A stretch of 64,000 nt of DNA from Cercophora sp. LCS_1 (lineage: Eukaryota; Ascomycota; Sordariomycetes; Sordariales; Lasiosphaeriaceae). The stretch lies in assembly GCA_036250225.1 (NCBI GenBank), contig JAPZLL010000001.1, positions 1,612,001-1,676,000 on the forward strand, written 5' to 3'. A program made the position numbers and the translations under genes. Shown here piece by piece: positions 46,871 through 57,358 of this stretch (position 1 is its first letter; every line of letters starts with the position of its first letter). Under the pieces are notes generated by a model. The model saw only the letters and a list, made by a program, of their open reading frames with translations. It was not told where the DNA came from and did no database searches.

Positions 46871-48172
46871 ATGTCAGCGGACATTGACGAGGAGCTCATC
46901 CGCGACCCGAGCGGCCTCGAGTTCTGGCGCACCAGAATCGAAAAGTATGGCGACCTCGTCATTCGTGTCGGCGCGCGGCGGGACGAGCTCATTGTCAGTT
47001 CCTTGAAGTTGGGAGTCGCCTCTCGCAAGTTCCTCAAGATGTTCGAACAGAAGGTGGCCTCCCCGTATTACCCAAGCGATGTGCCCGGAATTCGCTTGTT
47101 GTTGGAGCTACCTCACGACATCCCCGAGGTCGTCAAGGTCATGATGGTTGCGTGTCACGACTTCCGTCACGAGATCGCCGAAAGTCACTACGAGGTTTGG
47201 GAAGTTGCGGACATGCTGGAGTTCGCGGTCAGGTACGGCATGAGGCATATCGTCTTCATGAACATCAAACACTGGTGTCTCTCATCCGTAGACTGTCGCC
47301 ATTACATAATGGTGTCCCGTTGCTTTCGTGCAATGATTGCCGTCGGCTGGGAGCTCGGCGACAGAGACATGTTTACCTTTGCGGCCAAGGAGTTTGTGTT
47401 CCGCAGCGGACCGCCCCAGACCGGACACAAGTTCCCCGACGAGGACGATTCGGATGGTGCGAGAACCGTTTCGGATTACGATCCGAAGGACGATGTGCCC
47501 GCGGGCATCTATGAGGACCTTGGAAACTGGAAATCCATCCCCTACGACCTGCAAGGTGAGTGAGCTATGGATTCGCGGGGACATTGACTGTGGCAGCCTC
47601 TACATAGTTGTTAGGAGCTATTATTCCTGAATTAAAACCGGTTGGCAGCACCAACTTCCTCGACGACTTGGGTCTGAATTTTGCAAGTGTACACATGTTT
47701 GTCATCATCCCCCTCTCTCCCCCAACCAAGAACTCTTTATCCATGACGGTGATACTAACCAATACATGCAGAAAATATCATGGCCACCCGCAGCCGTATT
47801 ATTCACACGGTTTTCAAGGAGCTGCGCAACCTCGTCCGCCTCCTACGTTACAATATCAGGCGTGTTTCCGACGCTCGCTGGGATCATGCCTGGCCTCAGA
47901 TCGGCACCGAGGAGCATGAGGACCACAACACCCAGCGCTGCAACGCCACCTCGCTCGGCCTATTCCTCGCCGCGCTGCCGGAGAAGGAGCAGAGAACATT
48001 ATTCAGCAGAGAGAGCCGCTGGGCCATGTACCCCGGCACCCTCAACATGCTTCGCGACGTCATCGGCGACGTGCTGCACCTCGTCACTCGTGAGGACTAC
48101 AAGAAGTCGACGCCCTGCAACCCGGTCGCCGAGACGTGTGAGGAGATCCTGCGCATGATGCGCGAAGGCTAG
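46871..48172 (+). CDS. BTB/POZ-like protein, copy 1, likely truncated by TAG
   Basis: Preferred model: 46871-47555 joined to 47772-48172 (phase-1 intron of 216 nt, branch ACTAAC), giving 361 residues. An alternative includes a 72-nt exon (47615-47686) and gives 385. The single-intron model is preferred because copy 2 has its intron at the same place and phase, and the joined peptide then aligns (IPYDLQ-ENIMATRSRIIHTVF against LPDQLR-ELIKDILRKRHSLVDDVF). The N-terminus has the fungal BTB pattern: GDLVIRVG, VASRKFLKMF, LLELPHDIPEVVKVMM. A His/Asp-rich middle follows, then RCNATSLGLFLAAL. The TAG at 48170-48172 is in frame with 65 more codons (48173-48367, TGA after) that align with copy 2. Its function is unknown; such fungal BTB families often expand and vary between strains. 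Confidence 0.75.
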
Positions 48173-48370
48173 AGCCCTGTCACGAAGCAACAGATTGAGC
48201 ACATGAAGAAGCGCAGGGGCCTCTATAAACACATGGAGAACATCGGCTGGTATCCGTCGCCGAACTGGCAGGTGATGCGAGAACCCGAGGGCGTCGAGCT
48301 TGAGAGGCCTGTCAGTGCCGCGTATACGCCGAAGGGCGGGATTATCTCGGGCCGTTGGGAGTATTTCTGA
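48173..48370 (+). other. In-frame continuation of BTB-like copy 1 after TAG
   Basis: Sixty-five sense codons in the frame of the preceding gene, ending at TGA (48368-48370). The peptide begins SPVTKQQIEHMKKR, similar to STQIEEMKARHEQK in copy 2, which lies at the equivalent C-terminal place. It is therefore likely former (or read-through) coding sequence of copy 1. Confidence 0.6.
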
Positions 48371-49716
48371 GTTGGGAAGAGCTTGGGATCACGGTGATGT
48401 TCCGTGGCTTGGGTTCGGATCGCAAGGATAATCATGGGGAGGACTTGGGAACGCTCCTAGAATTTCTAGGTTGCTCGAGAGCTTTTGAAAACATGGCGTC
48501 AAGTGGCGTTGTTTTGCACATGCCCGTTGCCATCGTTTGTCGTTGGTGGTGCTATTGGAGGACGTGTTGGGAATATCGGTTACGCATGGCTATGCGGCAA
48601 GAGCTCTTGAAATATGTTCACATGGTTTGTTTTTTTTTTGTTTTTCATGTTGGGCTACCTTCGTGGTTTCGCAGCATCATGACACAAGATATTGCGGTAT
48701 CTCGTCGTCTTGTATTGGGCTCACTCATCCCTCGTTCTTTATTTTCGGATGTGGGAATAATTCGCAATGCAGTTAGTTTAGTCAATCTTTTCATGGTGCT
48801 GGGTGATGTGCTCGCTATAGAAATCAAACGACACAAACAAGGCCCGGTGCTATTTCTACTAACCATTCTAACGGCTTCGCAACCATTCAAGGCTCTTGAG
48901 AACTCAGAAGTTAAGGAGAAAAGTCACTTTAGCGTATATCATGTTGTTGAGGCAATGGTTGGCTTTTGAGTGTTGATTTCGTCCTATGATGTCATTACGG
49001 TTCATTGCGCCAATTTCCCTCTCTTGATCGAATACCCAGCTCACGTCTTGCTGAAAACACCCGGTTTCATAATGGCCAAGTCGAAAGGGGTTGGAAGGTG
49101 GGAGGTGTGTTATATAAGGATGGATGCAGCAAGGTTTTCCATTGAAGGTTTATTTATCTCCTTCCTCGGCAATTCAATATCCTCGGAGCGTTTATGCCGA
49201 CCTCGGTGGTTATGATGTTGGGATTGATGTGTGTAATTGTGCGCTGTTGGTGCAGTCCGGCCTCACTAAGTGACAGGCCGTGGAGGGACAGTTGATCACC
49301 GCTATCGCTGTCCTTGTCGGAATATTGATCGGCATTACGATTCAAGAGCTGGGCAGTAGCGCTAGCTACAGCAACGGAGAGATCGTGGGCATGGCAGGAG
49401 CTGGGTTTCGATGAAACGGCGCTGGCGGTCACAGAAGATGTGTTCGAGAGTTTGCCATGATATTGAAGGTCGTGGTGTACGCTAGTGGAATTATGCATTC
49501 TAATTGTTCAAGCCCCTGCCTACCTACCTTAGAAATCATCGTCTCAAGAATCAATGTTTCGGAGGTCGGAGTGTAGCTGCCTCTGTGGTTGTTAGAATGC
49601 CAAGCAAAAAAAAAAAAAAAAAGGTTCACTTGTTTTCAGCTAGCCTTGTAACTATCGATAGTCGTGGCAATTTTTCTTCAAGTTTCAAGCGCAGACTTTG
49701 TTTTCAACCAGAAAAC
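48371..49716. other. Intergenic region between BTB-like copies 1 and 2
   Basis: More AT-rich than the gene-bearing DNA. A plus-strand frame is open from about 48355 to 48969 but begins without ATG, is hydrophobic and resembles no family. A TATATAA sequence occurs near 49110. A run of about 18 A lies at 49604-49621. Confidence 0.5.
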
Positions 49717-51105
49717 ATGAATTCGCACTCGATCGACGACAACCAGGTCGTTGTCATCGCCGACAGTGGCGACCTCCAAATCGTCGTTGGCCAAAGAGCG
49801 GAGACAAAGACGTTCCGAGTGTGCGCTAGGACGCTATGATAGGCGAGCCCAAGGCTCGGGGGTATGATTCAAAGACCCCCGGAAGGTCCAATGCCGCATC
49901 TTAACAACGATGATCGCGAGGCCGTCGAGGTTCTTTTGAATGTAGCTCGCGTGAGAACTCGCGCCGAACACGTCCCGAAGGCACCTTCTGTGGGGCTTGT
50001 GGGCAAAGTCCTCCTCTTGGCTGACAAATACGACATGATGGGTTGTTTCTCTGGTCTGGTCAAAAATTGGATAGGTCCGGATCGCGAAAACCTGCTGTCG
50101 GCCGAGGATCTTGTCGATGCCCTCGTTGTGACGTGGGTGCTCGGCGATGAGGTCGGCTTCCGGATGATAGCGCGCAAGATGTGTCTCGAGGGGAAAATGG
50201 ACAACGGCCGCTTCTATCACGGGGACTTCAAACTATCTAGCTCTACAGATGGATACAGCTTGCCTGACCAGCTGCGCGAGCTTATCAGTAAGCTATCCAA
50301 TTTCCTTCTCGTCGTTGCTGCACCATCGGGTCGTTGACATTTTCCAAAGAGGATATTCTTCGCAAGCGCCACAGCCTCGTCGATGATGTCTTCGGAATAC
50401 TGCGCAAGTTCCAGGAGACGCATAGTCAAAGGGCTTGACGAATATCTACTGCTCCCCCGACAAATGCGAAAAACACCGTGCTTGCGCGCGGGGAATGGCT
50501 GCCGTGCTCATGAGTCTTGGGACCTGCGGACTGGAAGCCATGTGGCGCGCAGAGCAGAACAACGACAGATACCACTTGTACGATAAGTCGAACGATGACT
50601 CTGAGATCACCAGTGAGCACGCAGTGGTGGATCCAGAGGAACTCGTACGCTCAGCTCGGCCAACACCAGAGGACAGTCATTTCCAGTGCCAGTTTGACGG
50701 ACTGCGGATGCTTAACAAGACACTCGAGTGCTTCCTCTCCTTCGGGCCATTCTTCCTTTCTTTTAAAGTCGGCATCCTCTCCAACATTTTTGCTCAGCAG
50801 CCCAAACGTGGCGCTTCGTAGGCGTCCAGCATTTACGACCTCTGAGACGATATCGATAAAGCCTACAACTCCATCGAGTCGTTGCTTGGGTATGTTCGCC
50901 CCCGCTCAGGATCGACTACCATTACCCCGAGGTTGGCTCTTTATCTGGGTTTACTAACCTTTCTTTGACAATGCTAGATGTAGTGGGTTTCAAATTCAGG
51001 ACGAAATTTCCAAGGTACTGGAGCAAGATAGGAGTTTCCTGACGTCAACACAGATTGAGGAAATGAAGGCCCGCCACGAGCAAAAATGGCACAGTTGGCG
51101 TTAGT
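49717..51105 (+). pseudogene. BTB/POZ-like protein, copy 2, broken
   Basis: The ATG at 49717 opens MNSHSIDDNQ and the BTB start GDLQIVVG, FRVCARTL. Two adjacent stops (TGA 49837-49839, TAG 49840-49842) then interrupt. The same frame continues with ASPRLGGMI, DREAVEVLLNVA and VLLLADKYDMMGCF to a phase-1 intron (50288-50349; GTAAGC, AAG). Exon 2 encodes RKRHSLVDDVFGIL and hits TGA at 50436, but a one-base shift reopens CSPDKCEKHRACARGM and LMSLGTCGLEAMW. After another stop and shift, DDIDKAYNSIESLLG runs to a GTATGT intron, and the last part reads CSGFQIQDEISKVL and TQIEEMKARHEQKW before TAG near 51104. At least four lesions make this a pseudogene. I list breaks only; no intact protein is implied. 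Confidence 0.75.
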
Positions 51106-51491
51106 CAATCGTTGAATTTCACCCCACCTTTATCTCATTCCAAGTCAATTTCCTCAGCACAACACCATGTCTGTCACCTCTTTGCATGAGCACCTGTCAC
51201 CATCGAGCCGTTACGCAATTTGAGCAGTCAACAGCTTAGACGATGAACTAGGACGCTGGCGCATGTAGTTATCATCATATTTCTCTTCTTTTAGCATATA
51301 TAGCGTTCGCTCACTATGTACCATCGTTTTGTTCTGTTGCTTTTGCTTCACCACCCCTGGATGGTACCCGCACTGGTCTTGGCACAACAGTAGAGTGGTT
51401 GCTGCTGCGGCCATGGAGTTCCTTTTTCTCGCGACATTTCTCTTCGGTCATCCCCCTTTTTCAAACGAGCGCTGAGAAGGTCCGCACGAAA

Positions 51492-52440
51492 ATGAAGCCC
51501 AAGGCAGCAGCCGATCGCCCTGCAAAGCGAATCAAGGTCGAGGCAAGCGACGAAACCAGAGGGCCCGTACTAGCGTCAAAATCGTGAAAGATGAAGACGC
51601 CACTTTACGATTCGCTGCATGCGATTTCCACATCGATTCGAGGGCCATGTCGCGCGCAAGCCCGGTACTGAGCCACCTGCTCGCGCCCCGATAGAGTCTT
51701 GATCGGCATGCCGCATCCGGGTGCAGTTCCAGCGCTGCGCTGCATATTTGTGAGGTACTCGGCTACCAGGCATTGTTCGGCGAAGTGGCTTTCAGGGTTG
51801 TCAAGGAGTGCATAGTAATCGGCAATGATATCTTGGACGCCAACGGCGAGAGGGCAAAGTTCGAATTCGATCCCCAAGGTGCTGAAATTGGGGAATTCAG
51901 TCAGTACCTAACTAGGCTTGACCGTTCCGGTCATTCTTTCTGGTCGAGACTAGTCGATGACGTACTTCAGAAAGGAAGATGCTCAGAATCAGATCAGTTA
52001 TCTTGAACCAAATTTTTGGGTTCCTATTCACTCTGTACGAGCGCTACAGTGCGATCCAAGCCTCCAAATTGGTAGAGGGAATGAATTTGGCTGAGATGTA
52101 TAGCTTCCCTTGTGGTTGTTCCTTGCGGGAAAGAAGTCCGTGCTACTTTGCATTCGGACCGATCATCCTTGGCCTAGGAAAGGATGAATTGCAGAACATG
52201 TTGCTCGACGAGGAGAAGCGAGGCAGTTCATCTCAGTGGCCCCGGCCCATATCGAAGATTGAAACAACATTTCAGGCGGCGAGAGTGTTTGCAGGGTAAG
52301 CCCATCCCGCCGCACTCTGGGACAGGAGGTTGCTAGCAGAGTTCTTCAACTACAGCTGCGGCGGTTTCGAGCAATGGATGGACACGATTAAGAGTGCAGC
52401 GTCGCGTGAGAGAAAGCCTCCTAACCAGGGAGCAGGTTTC
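51492..52440 (+). pseudogene. BTB/POZ-like protein, copy 3, heavily broken
   Basis: An ATG at 51492 opens a Lys-rich leader (MKPKAAADRPAKRIKVEA) that stops at TGA near 51587. An overlapping frame reads VKIVKDEDATLRFAACDF and SRAMSRASPVLSHLLAPR, the BTB start as in copies 1 and 2, and then stops at TAG. Further fragments in shifting frames: FGEVAFRVVKECIVIGND (51777 onward), ELQNMLLDEEKRGSS (about 52185), and, after GTAAGC at 52299, YSCGGFEQWMDTIKSA. Their order matches copy 2 (ACARGM region, then intron, then CSGFQ region). Not translatable as one protein. Confidence 0.55.
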
Positions 52441-53257
52441 GAGCATGGCATCACAGGGGAAGAAAAAATTGCACGGTTGGAGGGAGCCGGTTTCTTGATA
52501 TTTGCCATATATAACCACGACACTTTCATTGTAAACACAATACATACAGTCCATAACGCATCTACACGACCACTCGTTCACTCCATCGGACCTCAATGAT
52601 CAAAATGGACTGCATCACAGCCCTCACGCAAACAAAAACAGACTCCCAAACGCATCCAGGACAGACATCCCAGACAGCCCCTCAGGATACCCTCATCGCC
52701 CATCGTCACCACTGTTCTCCCACAAAAGCCCCCAGAAGCCCACTACAAACCGTCAACATCTCCTTCCCTCACCAACCGCCACGCCCAAACGGAAACAACT
52801 CTCGCCTGCCGATAACTCACCACCACCTTCCACAAACTGCAACACGCAGAGAAGACTCACCCATATAGTCACAATCTCAGGCCCGTTCCCACAACCCAGT
52901 GATTAGGCCGCGGCAATCTAGCTCACGTCCAAGACACGCTGAGAGTCGGTGCTGAAAACACGACAGATTCAAAACCTGCACGGTCAAAATAGTTGCGGGT
53001 GGAAGGATCTGGATACCACCCCTCATTTTTGGCTTTTTTTCTGCATGGCGAACTCTACGATTCTGTTGAGGGGGCCCGAGGTATTTCTTGTGCCGGCTTT
53101 TTGATAGCTCGCTTTTGTTGGCGTAGTGGAATGAAGTTCTCGTGAGTGCCGGGACGACCGAGGTTCATTGGGTTTTGGGGGGGGTGGAGGGCTGGGGTGT
53201 TGTTGAGGATGGTGATAATACAACATGTTGAAGTGTGGTAATCATGGTGGGATGCGA

Positions 53258-53261
<4 letters not shown>

Positions 53262-53313
<52 letters not shown>
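53262..53313. repeat. GA microsatellite
   Basis: About 26 uninterrupted GA units, followed by an A/G-rich stretch. Non-coding. Confidence 0.97.
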
Positions 53314-53317
<4 letters not shown>

Positions 53318-54015
53318 AGGAAGAAAAAAAACCCAAAAAAAACATGCTGGGTTTGGGAAAAAGGCAAGGCATGATGCTGTGAGGACTTGCCTTGTCGAGA
53401 TGAGGGGTTTGGGCGGTGAAAAGTTGGCGGATCGTGATTGAAAAGGGGACATCCGTCAATGATGTATTCCTCTGGGGAAGAGAGGTTCTATACATACTAT
53501 AACACGTTGGTGGAACCGCATGGCAATGATCCTCACCGCCGCTTTTCGCCACACGCAGCAAACACTGTAATTCCAACCTCGCGCAAGAGGACAAAAATAT
53601 TCGGGTTAGTATGAAGTTATTGTCGCCGGTGACCATGCGGTCACTGCAATTTCAGCCCCACGCGAGAGGGCCAATGTGAACCTTGCTTACCACTCTGAAC
53701 TCAAGCTACAGCTAATTCCAAGGGTATCTGGCATCTTTTCCCACCGCGCACATTCGGCAACCCCTCAACCGTGACGATGTCATAAGAGGACGACAACAAT
53801 TGAAACCTCCAGTCAACGCAAAGCCGCAGGCCCGTTTTGTTTTGTGACCAGCATTTTCGTTCATCTTTCCCAGTTCCCACCCAGACCCCCATCGTTTTGC
53901 TTCTCTCTCTCGCGAACTTTCCCTTTTTTCCCTCGCGGATATCGTAATCTGTTGATCTCGTAAAATCTTGGTCCTGTTCTGTCCCACTGAGAATAACGAT
54001 GAAAAAAATCGCTTC

Positions 54016-54042
54016 CCCCCCCCCCCCCCCAAAAAAAAAAAA
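54016..54042. repeat. C-run followed by A-run
   Basis: About 15 C and then about 12 A, just downstream of the stop of the zinc-cluster gene on the minus strand (a T-run then G-run on that strand). Natural homopolymer or sequencing weakness cannot be told apart. Confidence 0.8.
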
Positions 54043-54061
54043 CAGACGCTCATCTATAGCA

Positions 54062-57000
54062 TCAAAATCCGTTCCCGTCCATTGAGAATCCTTGATCATC
54101 CATCGCCATGAAATCAAGCAAATCGATCCCGCCCACATTCACGCCCTCAGCCGTCATGGACACCGATGCGTCGCCCATGTTCGAAAAGAAGGCCGGACCA
54201 GGCGGCAGGTACCACATTTCGTTCCCAGGCGCCGTCCACATCTCGTTGCTAAACACATTGTCCGCGCCTGAAACTGGCAGATTGTGCGAGTCGCCGTCCT
54301 GCATCCCAGATGCAGCTGCGGGGGTAGATGGCCCAAACATGGACGCCGACCCGGGGGGAAACGGGAAGTTGCCCGATGTCAAATCCCACGGCGTGGCCGA
54401 GATGTTCGCCGCCGGTGTGCCTGACCTCTCTGCCACGGTATCAGTATTCCTGCTCGCCAGCTGGTTTCCAGTGGGCAACTTACCAGGCCCACCAGCTTCC
54501 TTCAACTTCACCCATACGTCCGCCCCGCTCACCCCGTGGCCCTGTCCGTGACCATTGGCATTTCCATTCCCCTCCTGACCAGGTCCAGGGGATCTCCCAT
54601 CCGTCGCCGAGACGGCATTAGTGGGCGCGTGGATGAACCGATTCCGCAGCCTACTCGTCAGCGTCTCCAGCATGTCCGCAAACCGAATGCCCAGATGGAC
54701 ATCGTCAACCACACAGTTCCTCAAAGCGTCCACGGTGCGATCCATGAGCGCAATGCTCATCTCCACATCCGACTTAGGCGCACCCAGAGCAAACGTCTTG
54801 AGCAAGAACATAGCCCCACTAATAATGCGGAAATACGTCCTCACCGGCGCATGCTTGAGATACTCCCCGGGTAGCAGGCCTTCGACGACGGTCCGGAGTA
54901 GGTTTCGGCTGCCATTAACAACCTCCCTCACATACTCTTGATCCTCAACGCCAAAGCCGCCGAGCTGACCGAGTGGAAGCTTCCCGTAATAGTTCTGCGT
55001 TTGCGGAGAGAGTTGGGGCGCACTCTGGGCGGATACGCTCCCGCCAGCTGCAGAGCCGCCGCCAGCATTATTTGTGCATCGCTCGACAACAGCTTGTAGG
55101 GATAGCGAGTTGATATAGATCCGCACATACTCGTACTCAATCGTGAGGATGTGACGGATGTAGGGTGGCATGCGGAAGCGCTCAAACTCGCGCCACCAGT
55201 CCCGGAGCATAGGAGTGAACTCTTTGAGAAGAGTGATGTAGCGCCCACTCTGAATGATATCGGTGGTGTGCTTGCGCGAGCGAAAGAGCTTTTCGTTGCC
55301 AATGTGCATGGCGTTGCTGATGCCAGCCCAACAGTGGATGATTTGATCGTCCAGTTCAAGATCGGGAATGTAGTTGAATCCATTCGAAAGAGATGAGGGG
55401 TTGGTTCCGGGTGTGGTACCTTCGGTGGAGGAATGGGGCCGTCTCCTGGACGCAACAGGGTCCGACTTGCGGAGATTCTCGGGCACCATGTTCGTCCAAC
55501 CAAGCCGCCCAGCGAGCTGGCTCAGGTAGATCAGAAGCAATCGCTTGATGCGGTAGGCCCTCAACCGGTAGCTCTCTTCTTCATACTCTGGTCTCGTGAT
55601 GGCCCCAGTCGCAAGTAGCTCGTCAATATCGTCAAAAACGCCGAGCTCATAAGCCAACCCCATGGCTGTGCTAAGAAGCATCCAACACATACGGTCGCTT
55701 CTCCAAGCAGGCTCCAGCCAGCTGTCGATTCTCCTACCACCGACACCTGTGGAGGGTTGTTGGCCGCCCCTCTCCTCGTCCATCAAGTTTTGTTCATAGG
55801 ATGGAAGCAACAGCTCATCGATCGCCTCATTCGGGGGGAAATGGAGGGCCCGTGGGTGCCATTCCGTCAGGATCATCAGGGACTCGATCGTCCCCAAAGT
55901 CCTAAGACTACCACGACGCAGACCTCGCCAAGGTGCTGTACTAGAACTCTGGGACTCATCTAACCCCGAGCCGCAGAAACCCCCTCCAAAAGCCTCCTGA
56001 CCCCATACTACCCGTTCGATCATGCCCCGGAGATAGGTCCAGAGCTGCTCGTGGATGGCATGTGCGCGACAGTGCGAGCCAGTACCCGGTGGTTTCCGGT
56101 ACCTGGACGCTATTGTCAAAAGAGTGACAGCAAGGATCGGCTCTTCTGTCAAGAGCGTCATGTGTGACGCTGGGTTCCGGAAAGTGGGCGGTGATATTGG
56201 CGTAAGCGGTGACAAGTACGCATAGTAGCTGTGGCAGACGTCAGTATGGTTGATCAAAAAGGAAACATGGGCATCTTACTATTCAATGTAATCAATGGCC
56301 TCCTGGGCCGTAAACCACCCTGCTTTCACAAACCTGAACCTGGTCCAGACCTTCAATGCCTCGTTGTAGCCCGGCTCGATTGAGGGATCGCGCTTGATCA
56401 ACTCGGGATCTATGGCCGGCTCCGTCGCCCCCGGCTGTCCCGGTCCCATTTGTGAACTATAAGTATCCCGGTTTTGGCTCTGCGACGACGTATGGCGAGA
56501 GATTGCATCAGGCCGACCCCTAGTCGCTGGCGTTTGGGAGGCGCCTGTGGACGGGGCATGGTGGTCGTCGTGTTTGTGGATAGAGGTGCTAATCAAGCCG
56601 GCAACGTCAGTACGCCGCGCTCCATTGGCCTTGGGAATATCATCATGAAGCACTAACTTGTCCGTAGCCGCCTTATAAAGTAGATCCAAAGCGTCGTGGG
56701 GCCCGTAAACCTCTCTCCGCATCACGGTCCTAGCCTCAAAGTTCTCCAGCGGCGTGTTAGGCTCGCCGCCTCCGAATTCGCCTGCGGCGCTGCCCCGGGC
56801 GGCACCGCTGCCAGCACTCTTGGCTGCCTCTCCAGGCCGCCTCAGGGGTTGGGACCGACCATGACTCCCGCCGGGGGTGAGAGGCACTTCGCTGTATAGA
56901 CGCCGGTCAATGGCCGGAACGGAGGGTGAGTCGCTGGCGCGCAATTGTTTTCTTCCGTTTCTGATGATATAATCGTCACGATCGCGCTCACGTTCGCGTT

Positions 57001-57358
57001 CACGCTCACGCTCCTCGACCTCGTCGGGGCCCTCGTCTTCATTCTTGCGCTTCCTTCGCGTAGCGCTAAAGTAGCATTCCTTGCACTCGCGGCGGCATCG
57101 CACACATGGGGGATCGTGAGGGTCATCGACAGACCCGAGGTCACATCGCACCTTGCGCCGGCGACAAGGGATGCAGGCCTGGTAGACACGTTTGTGTTGA
57201 GGCTGCTGCTGCTGCGAGGCAGAGCCGGCTACTGACGGCGCACCGGTCGATGATGGAGCCGGGGGCGGTGGGCCGCCGACTGATGAGGCCGAAGATGCGG
57301 CGACGGGAGATATCGGGGACAGACTGTGCTGGGCGGCCGAGGCGGCATACTGGGCCAT
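54062..57358 (-). CDS. Zn2Cys6 transcription factor with long zinc-cluster linker
   Basis: Three exons: 57358-56658, 56280-56588 (read 56588 to 56280) and 56228-54062, giving 1058 residues. The first intron (56657-56589, 69 nt, GTTAGT, TACTGAC, TTAG) keeps frame, so retention would give 1081. The second (51 nt) has GTAAGA, ACTGAC and CAG. The zinc cluster is C62-X2-C65-X6-C72-X12-C85-X2-C88-X6-C95; the 12-residue loop (DLGSVDDPHDPP) is longer than in most Gal4-type factors and recalls the Aro80-like group, which I cannot confirm. A charged Arg/Glu run follows (about 108-125). The large helical regulatory domain spans the middle (TEEPILAVTLLTIASRY and later MCWMLLSTAMGLAYELG). The C-terminus is Gly/Ser/Asn-rich. 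The start MAQYAASAAQ has a good context (CCGCCATGG). Confidence 0.9.

Larger units (their letters stand above)
52441..54061. other. Intergenic region with microsatellite and C/A tract
   Basis: 3' side of the BTB-like array and 3' flank of the zinc-cluster gene at 54062. It holds a long GA microsatellite and a C-run followed by an A-run (54016-54042). No gene is supported; the minus-strand frame at 53055-53636 owes its length to the microsatellite. Confidence 0.6.

Noticed and set aside
47615..47686. 72-nt internal exon in BTB-like copy 1
   Set aside because: It keeps frame, but its donor (GTGTAC) is weak, and skipping it gives a junction matching copy 2 in place, phase and sequence. Kept only as an alternative.
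48355..48969. Plus-strand open frame of about 204 codons
   Set aside because: No ATG start at the 5' end, hydrophobic and Cys/Trp-rich composition, no family likeness. It overlaps the true in-frame end of BTB-like copy 1.
53055..53636. Minus-strand open frame of 193 codons with a Ser-Leu repeat
   Set aside because: Its length comes from the GA microsatellite read as TCTC; non-coding.
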